Positions 1 through 6,809 of a DNA stretch of 12,199 nt are shown here, piece after piece. Under the pieces are notes generated by a model, which did not search any database, was not told the origin of the DNA, and saw only the letters and a program-made list of their open reading frames with translations. Source of the DNA: Ardenticatenales bacterium (lineage in GTDB: Bacteria; Chloroflexota; Anaerolineae; Ardenticatenales; Ardenticatenaceae). The position numbers and the translations under genes were made by a program. The DNA lies in assembly GCA_013812995.1 (NCBI GenBank), contig JACCSL010000813.1:1-12199 (forward strand), written 5' to 3'. Every line of letters begins with the position of its first letter. The first letter of the stretch is position 1.

Positions 1-48
1 GGAGATGTCATCAAGGCTGCAAGCCACGACGATGGATTCGAGGGCTAG
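1..48 (+). CDS. Possible 3' end of an upstream gene (truncated by window edge)
   Basis: Reading from base 1 in frame 1, fifteen codons run open to a TAG at 46-48, and cytochrome b starts 44 bases later. The short tail (GDVIKAASHDDGFEG) is too small to identify. Because a Rieske iron-sulfur protein often precedes cytochrome b, this could be its C-terminus, but nothing in these residues proves it. The other two forward frames are also open for 80-110 bases, so the choice of frame is a guess from the spacing to the next gene. Confidence 0.3.
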   Translation, partial: GDVIKAASHDDGFEG

Positions 49-92
49 TGGCTCTTGTACCGCCGTGTATGAGAAAGGTGGTAGGGTAAGCA

Positions 93-1727
93 ATGCTTGG
101 ATTAGGTGATCTGCGCGAGCTCCCGAAGGACGCACAGCGCAAACTGGACGAGTTGTTAAACCTCGATTGGCAGGAAAAGGCGCGCGACAAGGTTGATGAG
201 ACCACGCGCGCTGTGACGGGTGGCCTGAGTGTCGAGGAGTTGCGGGCGATCTTCCGGGGCGATCCCCCCACGGAAAAACCGAACCCTCGGTACAAACTAC
301 ACACAAAGTCTTTCTTGTTTCACCTGCGTCCCCGCTACTATCAGCGGGCCTCGACCTGGTTCACCCACACCTTCCGTCTGGGCTGGTGGAGCACCTTCTT
401 CTTCTTTGTCGAGACGATTACGGGTCTTGTTCTAATGATCTTCTACGCGCCGACGCCCGAAGAGGCGTATGGCGACATGCTCAACATTCTGAGCAACGTT
501 CCCTTCGGGAGCTTCATGCGCGACATGCACCGTTGGGGCGCGGAACTGATGGTGGCCTCTGTCTTTCTCCATATGGCCCGTGTCTACTTTACGGGCTCCT
601 ACAAACATCCCCGCCAGTTTACCTGGCTGACCGGTGTCATTCTTCTGCTCATTACCTGGCTGCTTAGCTTCTCTGGCTATCTTCTCCCCTGGGACCAGCT
701 AGCCTACTGGGCTGTGACCATCGGTGCCTCGATGGCGGACAAGGCTCCGCTGGTAGGTCGAGAGGTCCAGCTTCTGCTGGCCGGAGCCCCCGCTATCGGT
801 GCCAACGGATTGCTGCGCTTCTATCTCCTGCATGTCGTCTTCATGCCGCTTCTCGCGATTCTGTTTATCTCCGTCCACTACTACAAGGTCTCGCGGGAGC
901 ACTCGATCTCCCTGCCCGCCGTGGTGGAAGAGGGCGAGATGGACGAGGAGGAGCGCAAGTGGGCCAAGGAGCGCATCGACCTCATCCCGGACCTGATGAC
1001 GCATGAGATGTTCTTGATCGTCGCGACGACGGCCTACATGATCATCTATGTCACCTTCTTCTACGAGGCGGCGCTGGAGAGCCAGGCGGATGCGTTTGTA
1101 ACGCCACTCGATACGAAGGCTCCCTGGTACTTCCTCTGGATTCAAGGGATGCTCAAGCTGGGTGATCCCACGATCATGGGCGTCATTGTGCCAACTATTA
1201 TCATTGGCATGCTCTTCGCTGTGCCCTACATCGATCGGAATCCCAGCCGCCTGGGCAAGAACCGCAAAGTCGCTCTCTCACTGGGTGTCATTTTCATCCT
1301 AGTGAACGTGATCTTTAGCTATATGGGCACGCCGCAATGGGGCATCGAGACGCCCCCGGCTCCCCGTATCTTGCAGGACCTCTCGCCCCAGGAGGGAGAA
1401 GGCCCCGTGGAGCATCTCGGCTACGAAGTTTTCTCGGCGCACCCTGGCACCTATTCGACGGAGAACTGGCAAGCTCCCGCCGAGCCGAACGAGTTTGACC
1501 AGCTCTTTGCGGAATTCACGGAGCGGGTGGAGCAGGCCGATCAAAAGTCGGAGGAATTCAACAATGTGGTTGGAACCTGGGAGGTCATCGAATGGCAGAC
1601 CAAGGAGTTGAAAATGATTCGACTTCACATGGACATCGAATGGGATGATGCGACTCAGAAAGATGGTAGAAACAACTACAACAAGGATGTCTATCTCAAC
1701 GAAGCTTCCAACTACGGCGGGCACTAA
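93..1727 (+). CDS. Cytochrome b (b6-type) of a quinol:cytochrome c oxidoreductase, with long soluble C-terminal tail
   Basis: This 544-residue membrane protein carries the two b hemes of a cytochrome bc/b6f-type complex and forms the quinol oxidation and quinone reduction sites. The four heme ligands are visible: H146 and H160 in one helix, H247 and H262 in another. The second pair is 15 apart, the spacing of cytochrome b6 rather than mitochondrial cytochrome b. GYLLPWDQ (195-202) is the classic motif after helix C. Hydrophobic segments lie near 98-118, 150-167, 176-197, 243-264, 305-325, 362-380 and 393-411, so the N-terminal b6 part and a subunit IV-like part are fused. The Qo motif reads APWY (343-346) instead of PEWY. 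There is no cysteine anywhere, so no covalent heme c of the b6f type. Residues 1-75 and 412-544 are hydrophilic extensions; the tail has no heme motif and I do not recognise it. The start at 93 follows an AGGTGG site. Diheme cytochrome c follows. Confidence 0.93.
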   Translation: MLGLGDLRELPKDAQRKLDELLNLDWQEKARDKVDETTRAVTGGLSVEELRAIFRGDPPTEKPNPRYKLHTKSFLFHLRPRYYQRASTWFTHTFRLGWWSTFFFFVETITGLVLMIFYAPTPEEAYGDMLNILSNVPFGSFMRDMHRWGAELMVASVFLHMARVYFTGSYKHPRQFTWLTGVILLLITWLLSFSGYLLPWDQLAYWAVTIGASMADKAPLVGREVQLLLAGAPAIGANGLLRFYLLHVVFMPLLAILFISVHYYKVSREHSISLPAVVEEGEMDEEERKWAKERIDLIPDLMTHEMFLIVATTAYMIIYVTFFYEAALESQADAFVTPLDTKAPWYFLWIQGMLKLGDPTIMGVIVPTIIIGMLFAVPYIDRNPSRLGKNRKVALSLGVIFILVNVIFSYMGTPQWGIETPPAPRILQDLSPQEGEGPVEHLGYEVFSAHPGTYSTENWQAPAEPNEFDQLFAEFTERVEQADQKSEEFNNVVGTWEVIEWQTKELKMIRLHMDIEWDDATQKDGRNNYNKDVYLNEASNYGGH

Positions 1728-1745
1728 GCCAGGTTGAAACACGCA

Positions 1746-1775
1746 AGTCCCTCTTCACGCATGTGGAGGGGGACT
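1746..1775 (+). other. Strong RNA hairpin between cytochrome b and cytochrome c
   Basis: Bases 1746-1758 pair with 1763-1775 to form an uninterrupted 13-bp stem (two G-U pairs when transcribed) closed by a GCAU loop. It lies 18 bases after the cytochrome b stop and ends before the GAGGAAG ribosome site (1792-1798) of the cytochrome c gene. No run of T follows, so it is not a standard intrinsic terminator. It could stabilise or delimit an mRNA end and so set the ratio of the two proteins, or attenuate transcription. The pairing is read from the sequence; the role is inference. Confidence 0.55.
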
Positions 1776-1802
1776 ATTCCTGCGAACTTTTGAGGAAGTC
1801 TC

Positions 1803-2612
1803 ATGCTCCGAACTCAGATAACATTAGGTATCATTTTGATGGTCGCGGCCATCGCTACCCTTGTGTACATCACCGTCACCGAAGATGCTCGGATGGCGAC
1901 CATGACCAATGCGCAGTTGGCCCGACGCATCGAGAATGGCGCGGAACTTTTCCACCGCAACTGCATCACCTGCCACGGCGAGAAGGCCGAGGGGATTCCA
2001 GGGCTCTGCCCGCCTCTCAACAGCCTGACGCTCCTCCAGCAGCGAGTTAAAGATACGGGCTGGAGTGGCTCCGTCCATTCTTACATTGTGAGCACCATCT
2101 CCGCAGGTCGCCTCTACTCGACTCGCCCGGACCAGTTTGTGGGCCGCAAGAATGAGGGAATGGCAATGCCCTTCTGGAGTCAGGTGTATGGTGGCCCCCT
2201 GCGCGTGGACCAGGTGGAAGACATCGCGCTCTACCTGGAAAACTTCGGGGATGTACCTGTTGCCACGGGGCCAACCCCCACTCCAGCTCCCCTTCCTGAT
2301 GACCCCATCGAGGCTGGCCTCGTCGTCTACCAGGCGAATGCCTGCGCAAGCTGTCACCAGCTTGACCTCGCTGACGCCGTCGGTGCTGTGGGTCCGACCC
2401 ACAATGGCCTTGGCGAGACCGCTGCCCAGCGCATTGAAGATCCCAGCTACACCGGCGAGGCCACGACGCCCGAGGAGTACATCGAGGAGAGCATCCTCAA
2501 TTCTGCGGCGCATGTCGTTGAAGGATATGGCCCGGTCTCTGCCATGCCCTCGTATCCCAATCTCTCCGAGGAGCAACTTGACGCCCTCGTGCAGATGCTG
2601 ATGCAACAATAA
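1803..2612 (+). CDS. Membrane-anchored diheme cytochrome c
   Basis: The 269-residue protein has an N-terminal hydrophobic helix (about 5-24) with no clear cleavage site, so it is probably an anchor leaving the rest outside the membrane. Two cytochrome c domains follow: CITCH at 54-58 and CASCH at 181-185. Likely sixth-ligand methionines are M122 (in GMAMPFW; M120 is an alternative) and M248 (in SAMPSY). A Pro/Thr-rich linker (about 155-167) separates the domains. Directly after cytochrome b, it most likely takes electrons from the quinol-oxidising site and passes them to a soluble carrier or terminal oxidase, replacing cytochrome c1 or f. The start is fixed by GAGGAAG four bases upstream. It stops 30 bases before the NuoBCD fusion gene, close enough for one transcript. 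Confidence 0.9.
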   Translation: MLRTQITLGIILMVAAIATLVYITVTEDARMATMTNAQLARRIENGAELFHRNCITCHGEKAEGIPGLCPPLNSLTLLQQRVKDTGWSGSVHSYIVSTISAGRLYSTRPDQFVGRKNEGMAMPFWSQVYGGPLRVDQVEDIALYLENFGDVPVATGPTPTPAPLPDDPIEAGLVVYQANACASCHQLDLADAVGAVGPTHNGLGETAAQRIEDPSYTGEATTPEEYIEESILNSAAHVVEGYGPVSAMPSYPNLSEEQLDALVQMLMQQ

Positions 2613-2642
2613 CGGATCAGCCTAGAATCGGAAGGAACGGAC

Positions 2643-5087
2643 ATGCCGAACAAAGCCGTCCGCGATGTTGTTGAGCGGTATGATGACTATATAGAGCAGG
2701 GGGACGCGCCCGAAGGGGTGTGGGTTGGCCCCTGGAATAACCTGATCAAGAGCCTCGATTCCCTGAATGGCCTGTACAACTGGGGGCGAAAATCCTCCAT
2801 CTGGCCGCTGGGGTTCGGGCTGGCATGCTGCGCCATCGAGATGATCTGTACCGGCTTTGCGCGCTTTGATATCGCTCGATTTGGGGCGGAACTGTTTCGC
2901 GCCTCGCCCCGCCAGGCGGATGTCATGATTGTCTCGGGAACAGTCACCAAGAAGATGGTTCCCCAGATTGTCCGCCTGTATAACCAGATGCCTGAGCCAA
3001 GGTATGTGATCGCGATGGGAGCCTGTGCCACTGGCGGTGGTCCCTTCAAAGAGGGGTACAACGTGGTGAGCGGGATCGATAAGTATCTTCCCGTGGATGT
3101 TTATGTACCAGGTTGCCCACCGACCCCATCCGCGCTACTTCAAGGGCTGATGACGCTCCAGGCTAAGATCGAGGGTCAAAAACTCTCCGAGGTGCCCTGG
3201 TATCGGGCCGGTGTCTCCGAGGGTTTCCCGGTGCCCGTGCTTGGTCCCGACATCTTCGACCCCCGCCAGATTCCGGTGATTGATGCGCGTCTGAGCGAAC
3301 AGGAGGAGCCGACGACCAAAGCGGGCAAACCGCCAAAGGCCAAGCCTGCTGAACTTCCTGCACCGGAGGTCGAGCTTACCAAGCTCGCCGCAGAGTTTCT
3401 CCGTGGCACCGTGGGCGCGGATGCCTTCCGCGATGAGGGCAACGCCCTCATCGTGGAACCCCTGCGCCTGGTCGATGTGTGCCACAGCCTGCGCAATGGC
3501 TTTGGCTTCGATTACCTTTCCAATGTGACCAGCGTGGATTACCCCGACCGTTTCGAGGTGGTCTACCACATCTACAGCATCGCCAAGGGCGGAGCCCACA
3601 TCTACCTCAAGGTCCATGTGGACAGGGATGACCCGGTCATTCCCTCGCTCATCAGTGTCTACCGTTCCGCCGATTTCCAGGAGCGCGAAGTCTACGACAT
3701 GATGGGTATCCGCTTTGCGGGCCATCCCAACCTCAAGCGCATCCTGCTCTGGGAAGGGTTTGAGGGATTCCCGCTCCGTAAGGATTGGAAAGAGGCGTAC
3801 TACGAGCAGGAACAGAAGCCCTTCGACAGCCGCTGGCCCGAGGGGTATCATGTTGCAGCCGAGGATCGCAATATCTGGGGTAAAAATGTGCGCTACCCGC
3901 AGGGCTGGGACCCCAAGACGTGGAAGGCTCCCACCGATGGCACCCTCGTTCTCCAGCCAGAAGAGTTGTCGGCCCTGAGTGACATCGACACCGACAAGAT
4001 CATCCTGAACATCGGCCCGCAGCACCCCTCCACCCACGGCGTGTTCCACATGCGCGTCCTTCTCGATGGCGAGACCGTGGTCGACCTGGAGCCCGTCATG
4101 GGCTACCTGCATCGTAACCACGAGCAGATCGGCGAGCGGAACGCCTGGCTGATGAACATGCCCTTCACGGACCGCCTCGATTACCTCACGGGGATGGGAA
4201 ATAACTTCGGCTATGCCATCACGGTCGAGAAGCTCATGGGCAGCAAGGTGCCAGAGCGCGCGGAGTACATTCGCGTCATCATGGCCGAGTTGACCCGCAT
4301 CGCGAGCCACCTCTGGGCCGCAGGCTTCCTCATCAGCGACCTGGGTGCCTTCTTCACCCCCGCCAACTATATCGGTGAGGAGCGCGAGATGATTCTCGAC
4401 CTGTTCGAGATGACAGCGGGCTCGCGCATGATGGTGAACTACTTCCGCTTCGGTGGGGTTGCGTATGACATTTCAGATACCTTCATCGCGGCTGCCACAC
4501 ACCTTGTCAAGGAGCGGCTGCCACGCGCGATGGAGGAGTTGGACCGCTATGTGACTGCCAACGAGATCGTGCAGGCACGTACCAAGGGGATTGGCGTTCT
4601 GCCCCGCGATGAGGCGATCAACTATGGGGCCGCTGGCCCCGTACTGCGCGCCTCGGGCGTGCAGTACGATGTACGCAAGGCCGAACCCTACAGCATCTAT
4701 GATCGCTTCGATTTCGAGGTGCCGGTGTTGTACGGCGGTGACATCTTTGACCGCTACTGGGTTCGTATGCTGGAGGCTGAACAGAGCCGCCGCATCGTCG
4801 AGCAGGCGCTGCGCGATCTTCCGGGAGGTCCGATTCTGGAGGGGGCACCGCGCTGGAGCACCCGGGTTCCCGCTGGTGAGGCGTACGGGCGTGTCGAGAA
4901 TCCGAAGGGCGAGCTGGGCTTCTATGTGGTATCCGACGGCGGGAGCAACCCGTACCGATACCATGTGCGCTCCCCGAGTTTCGTCAACCTGACAACCCTG
5001 GCGGAGATGTCCAAGGGTCATAAAGTGGCCGACGTGATCGGTATTCTGGGGTCGCTTGATATCGTGCTGGGGGAGGTAGATCGCTAA
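2643..5087 (+). CDS. nuoBCD: Fused NADH-quinone oxidoreductase subunits B/C/D (NuoBCD)
   Basis: This 814-residue protein joins three complex I subunits that form the cluster N2 and quinone-site module. The B domain (about 45-200) has tandem cysteines C62-C63, C128 (in GACATGGG) and C158 (in PGCPP), all four N2 ligands. A Pro/Lys/Ala-rich linker (about 218-245) leads to the C domain (about 245-382) with [10 protein letters not shown] (347-356) and [10 protein letters not shown] further hydrophilic stretch (383-445) leads to the D domain (about 450-814) with GPQHPSTHG (458-466) and LDY (512-514); H465 and Y514 correspond to the quinone-headgroup His/Tyr pair (H38/Y87) of Thermus Nqo4. It ends in GEVDR like typical NuoD. 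Fused NuoCD is normal in E. coli; B/C/D fusions are rarer. The site GGAAGGA precedes the ATG. The stop overlaps the nuoI start by one base (TAATG). Separate nuoB, nuoC and nuoD lie downstream, so this is a second divergent Q-module. Confidence 0.95.
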   Translation: MPNKAVRDVVERYDDYIEQGDAPEGVWVGPWNNLIKSLDSLNGLYNWGRKSSIWPLGFGLACCAIEMICTGFARFDIARFGAELFRASPRQADVMIVSGTVTKKMVPQIVRLYNQMPEPRYVIAMGACATGGGPFKEGYNVVSGIDKYLPVDVYVPGCPPTPSALLQGLMTLQAKIEGQKLSEVPWYRAGVSEGFPVPVLGPDIFDPRQIPVIDARLSEQEEPTTKAGKPPKAKPAELPAPEVELTKLAAEFLRGTVGADAFRDEGNALIVEPLRLVDVCHSLRNGFGFDYLSNVTSVDYPDRFEVVYHIYSIAKGGAHIYLKVHVDRDDPVIPSLISVYRSADFQEREVYDMMGIRFAGHPNLKRILLWEGFEGFPLRKDWKEAYYEQEQKPFDSRWPEGYHVAAEDRNIWGKNVRYPQGWDPKTWKAPTDGTLVLQPEELSALSDIDTDKIILNIGPQHPSTHGVFHMRVLLDGETVVDLEPVMGYLHRNHEQIGERNAWLMNMPFTDRLDYLTGMGNNFGYAITVEKLMGSKVPERAEYIRVIMAELTRIASHLWAAGFLISDLGAFFTPANYIGEEREMILDLFEMTAGSRMMVNYFRFGGVAYDISDTFIAAATHLVKERLPRAMEELDRYVTANEIVQARTKGIGVLPRDEAINYGAAGPVLRASGVQYDVRKAEPYSIYDRFDFEVPVLYGGDIFDRYWVRMLEAEQSRRIVEQALRDLPGGPILEGAPRWSTRVPAGEAYGRVENPKGELGFYVVSDGGSNPYRYHVRSPSFVNLTTLAEMSKGHKVADVIGILGSLDIVLGEVDR

Positions 5088-5695
5088 TGCGGGATCTGTT
5101 CAAATTTGGATTCAACATCCGCACAGGGTTGTGGATCACGATCTACCACTGGGCCTACACCTACTGGCAGGACTTCCAGCGGCTGACGGGCAAACCCTGG
5201 CAGCCATCCGGGCTCCTCTCCTCGGGGAAAATCGGCGGGGATACCCTGGGGTACATGACCATTCAGTACCCGGAGGTCAAGATAATAACCCCGGAGCGCT
5301 TCCGCTTCATGCCGATGCTGATCTACGAGGAGGAGGACGGCGATATTCGCTGCACCTCCTGTGGCATCTGCGCGAAGGTTTGCCCGCCGCAGTGTATCTG
5401 GATCGTTCAGTCGAAGGATTCCAGCGGGAAAACGATTCCCCAGTGCTCCGAGTTCTACATCGACACCTCGATCTGTATGCAGTGTGGATTTTGCGCCGAG
5501 TACTGTCCCTTTGACGCCATCAAGATGAACCACGACTACGAGCTTTCCTCCTTTGAGCGCCATGAGTCCTGGGTCTATAACATGCAGGATCTTCTGGTTT
5601 CTACCACCTACTATGCCCAGACACACCCCAATGACTGGAATAGGGAAGAGAGCGCCCGCGCCACCAAGGCCGCCGAGAAAGCAGCTGTTCACTAG
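5087..5695 (+). CDS. nuoI: NADH-quinone oxidoreductase subunit I (2x[4Fe-4S] ferredoxin subunit)
   Basis: NuoI carries clusters N6a and N6b, which pass electrons to N2 in NuoB. In 202 residues it shows two ferredoxin motifs, C89-x2-C92-x2-C95-x3-C99-P and C130-x2-C133-x2-C136-x3-C140-P. Spare cysteines are C103 and C120. The aromatic N-terminus (about 1-35) fits the membrane-surface helix of the family, and the C-terminus is a charged tail. Its start overlaps the nuoBCD stop by one base, with GGGGGAGG inside the last nuoBCD codons as ribosome site, so the two are translationally coupled and probably form one module. In the common 14-gene order nuoI lies between nuoH and nuoJ; here it is displaced upstream of nuoA. 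Whether a second nuoI exists further downstream cannot be seen. A terminator-like hairpin begins 7 bases after the stop. Confidence 0.94.
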   Translation: MRDLFKFGFNIRTGLWITIYHWAYTYWQDFQRLTGKPWQPSGLLSSGKIGGDTLGYMTIQYPEVKIITPERFRFMPMLIYEEEDGDIRCTSCGICAKVCPPQCIWIVQSKDSSGKTIPQCSEFYIDTSICMQCGFCAEYCPFDAIKMNHDYELSSFERHESWVYNMQDLLVSTTYYAQTHPNDWNREESARATKAAEKAAVH

Positions 5696-5701
5696 GTAAT
5701 T

Positions 5702-5740
5702 ATATGCGCTGTGTGAATCTTTTCACGCAGCGCATATTTT
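5702..5740 (+). terminator. Intrinsic terminator-like hairpin after nuoI
   Basis: Bases 5702-5717 pair with 5722-5737 in a 16-bp stem with a single G-U pair and a TCTT loop, followed by a short T run (5737-5740) and then GTG. The position directly after the nuoI stop fits partial or full termination of the upstream cytochrome/nuoBCD/nuoI transcript. The T run is short, so termination may be incomplete. The right arm overlaps the -35 of the next promoter. Confidence 0.7.
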
Positions 5741-5750
5741 GTGCTATAAT
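5722..5750 (+). promoter_or_regulatory. Extended -10 promoter for the nuoA-G set
   Basis: A perfect TATAAT lies at 5745-5750, preceded by TG one base further up (5742-5743), an extended -10. A TTCACG hexamer at 5722-5727 sits exactly 17 bases upstream and matches four of six consensus -35 bases. Expected transcription start is near 5757, about 20 bases before the nuoA ATG at 5777. The only ribosome-site candidate for nuoA is a weak GGGA at 5767-5770. The promoter lies in an AT-rich pocket inside GC-rich DNA, which supports it. Activity is inferred. Confidence 0.7.
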
Positions 5751-5776
5751 TCACAGAAATTATTCTGGGACGCCTG

Positions 5777-6130
5777 ATGAATCCTTATATCGCTATCGGC
5801 CTACTGTTGCTGCTAAGTACGGGGCTCGCACTGATCATCGTGTTGCTGGGTGCGGTGCTTGGCCCAAACAACCCAAACGAGCGAAAGCTGGAGCCTTATG
5901 AGTCTGGGATGGTCCCGGTTGGGGAGGCCATGCAGCGCCTCCCCATTCGCTTCTACCTAATTGCAACCCTCTTCATTGTCTTTGATATCGAAGTCATATT
6001 TCTCTTTCCCTGGGCGCTTATTTTTCGGAAGCTTGGCATCTTCGGACTGGTCGAAATGGCGGTATTCTTGCTTATCCTGCTTGTAGGTTACATCTACATC
6101 TGGCAGAAGGGAGCCCTTGAATGGGACTAG
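5777..6130 (+). CDS. nuoA: NADH-quinone oxidoreductase subunit A
   Basis: NuoA is a small three-helix membrane subunit at the junction of the peripheral and membrane arms, next to the quinone channel. The 117-residue product has helices near 5-28, 58-80 and 88-109. The loop [20 protein letters not shown] (41-60) and the [12 protein letters not shown] stretch (69-80), with acidic residues D70 and E72, are family hallmarks. The loop has Ser where mitochondrial ND3 has its exposed Cys. It is the first gene after the promoter at 5722-5750, so it should open its own transcript. Its last 10 bases overlap the nuoB start. Length is typical for the family. Confidence 0.95.
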   Translation: MNPYIAIGLLLLLSTGLALIIVLLGAVLGPNNPNERKLEPYESGMVPVGEAMQRLPIRFYLIATLFIVFDIEVIFLFPWALIFRKLGIFGLVEMAVFLLILLVGYIYIWQKGALEWD

Positions 6131-6660
6131 AACGACATGAGCCGATGATTCTGGACTCCACCAAAGAGGGAGAGGCCGGGATTGTCTTTGCCTCCCTAGA
6201 TAAAGCAGTTGGCTGGGCACGGGCCGGTGCGCTCTGGCCGATGCTCTTCGGGTTGGCCTGCTGTGCCATCGAGATGATGAGCGCCCAGGCGGCCCGCTTC
6301 GATATGTCGCGCTTTGGGATGGAACTTATGCGCGCCTCACCCCGCCAGTCGGACTTAATGATCGTGGCGGGCCGTGTGAGCCGGAAGATGGCCCCAGTGC
6401 TGCGCCGCCTCTACGATCAGATGCCCGAACCCAAGTGGGTCATCGCGATGGGGGATTGCGCGTCCTGCGGCGGTATTTTCAATAATTACGCCATCGTCCA
6501 GGGTGTCGATGAGATTGTCCCGGTCGATGTGTATGTGGCGGGTTGCCCCCCGCGCCCCGAGGCCCTGATTGACGGTATTCTTCAGCTCCATAAGAAGATC
6601 GAGCAGCAGCGCCAGGGTGATATTATCCGTATCGGCGGACGCCAGATTACGAGCGAGTAG
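6121..6660 (+). CDS. nuoB: NADH-quinone oxidoreductase subunit B (separate copy)
   Basis: NuoB holds cluster N2, the last iron-sulfur centre before quinone. The four ligands are C47-C48 (in LACCAIEM), C113 (in GDCASCGG) and C142 (in AGCPPRP); length (179 residues) is normal. It resembles the B domain of the upstream fusion in motif order (ASPRQ, MPEP, VIAMG) but differs at many positions, for example GDCASCGG against GACATGGG, so the two are old paralogs and not a recent duplication. The start at 6121 overlaps nuoA by 10 bases and has AAGGGAG upstream; a later in-frame ATG at 6145 is a weaker alternative. It should pair with the separate nuoC and nuoD. Confidence 0.95.
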   Translation: MGLERHEPMILDSTKEGEAGIVFASLDKAVGWARAGALWPMLFGLACCAIEMMSAQAARFDMSRFGMELMRASPRQSDLMIVAGRVSRKMAPVLRRLYDQMPEPKWVIAMGDCASCGGIFNNYAIVQGVDEIVPVDVYVAGCPPRPEALIDGILQLHKKIEQQRQGDIIRIGGRQITSE

Positions 6661-6696
6661 CCCGTTTCGTTCTTCTCAATGTTATAGGGGCATTGT

Positions 6697-6725
6697 CGCC
6701 CTGCTTGATTGTGCAAGAAGGGGCG
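6697..6725 (+). other. Imperfect hairpin in the nuoB-nuoC gap
   Basis: The nuoB-nuoC gap (6661-6809, 149 bases) is the longest non-coding stretch within the nuoA-G set. Within it, 6697-6702 pairs with 6720-6725 and 6704-6707 pairs with 6714-6717 around a six-base loop, with a small internal loop. No T run follows, so it is not a clear terminator. It may be an mRNA processing or stability element. I found no convincing promoter in the gap. Confidence 0.3.
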
Positions 6726-6809
6726 TCGCTGTTAGGATGCGATTGTCATAATTGCATTGGAATAATGGCGACGTCCTTTTCAGTGCCTTTTCGTCAAGAG
6801 GATAAACTC

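Noticed and set aside
50..92. Promoter directly upstream of cytochrome b (TTGTAC at 55-60)
   Set aside because: No -10-like hexamer at a suitable distance; transcription probably starts left of the window.
3135..4310. Long reverse-strand open frame (391 codons) opposite the NuoBCD gene
   Set aside because: It is a shadow of a GC-rich, strongly coding forward frame; its product has no recognisable motif and the forward protein is fully conserved here.
2643..5087. NuoBCD as an energy-converting hydrogenase (NuoB/NuoD-like small and large subunits)
   Set aside because: The D domain lacks the two CxxC nickel-ligand motifs and has the quinone-site His and Tyr of complex I instead; no hydrogenase maturation genes are present.
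2643..5087. Fusion as a sequencing or assembly artefact
   Set aside because: Domains are joined by long in-frame linkers with no abrupt composition change, and separate B, C and D copies exist elsewhere in the window with different sequence.
5704..5901. Small forward open frame over the nuoI-nuoA junction
   Set aside because: It runs through the hairpin, the promoter and the nuoA start in another frame and has no ribosome site.
6681..6766. Possible promoter in the nuoB-nuoC gap (CATAAT at 6747, TAGGAT at 6733)
   Set aside because: No acceptable -35 lies at 16-18 bases from either; matches are no better than chance.
6693..6809. N-terminal extension of NuoC from a TTG at 6693, including a small cysteine group
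   Set aside because: The extension is unlike NuoC, the start is a rare codon without a good ribosome site, and the ATG at 6810 has AGAGGA at proper distance.
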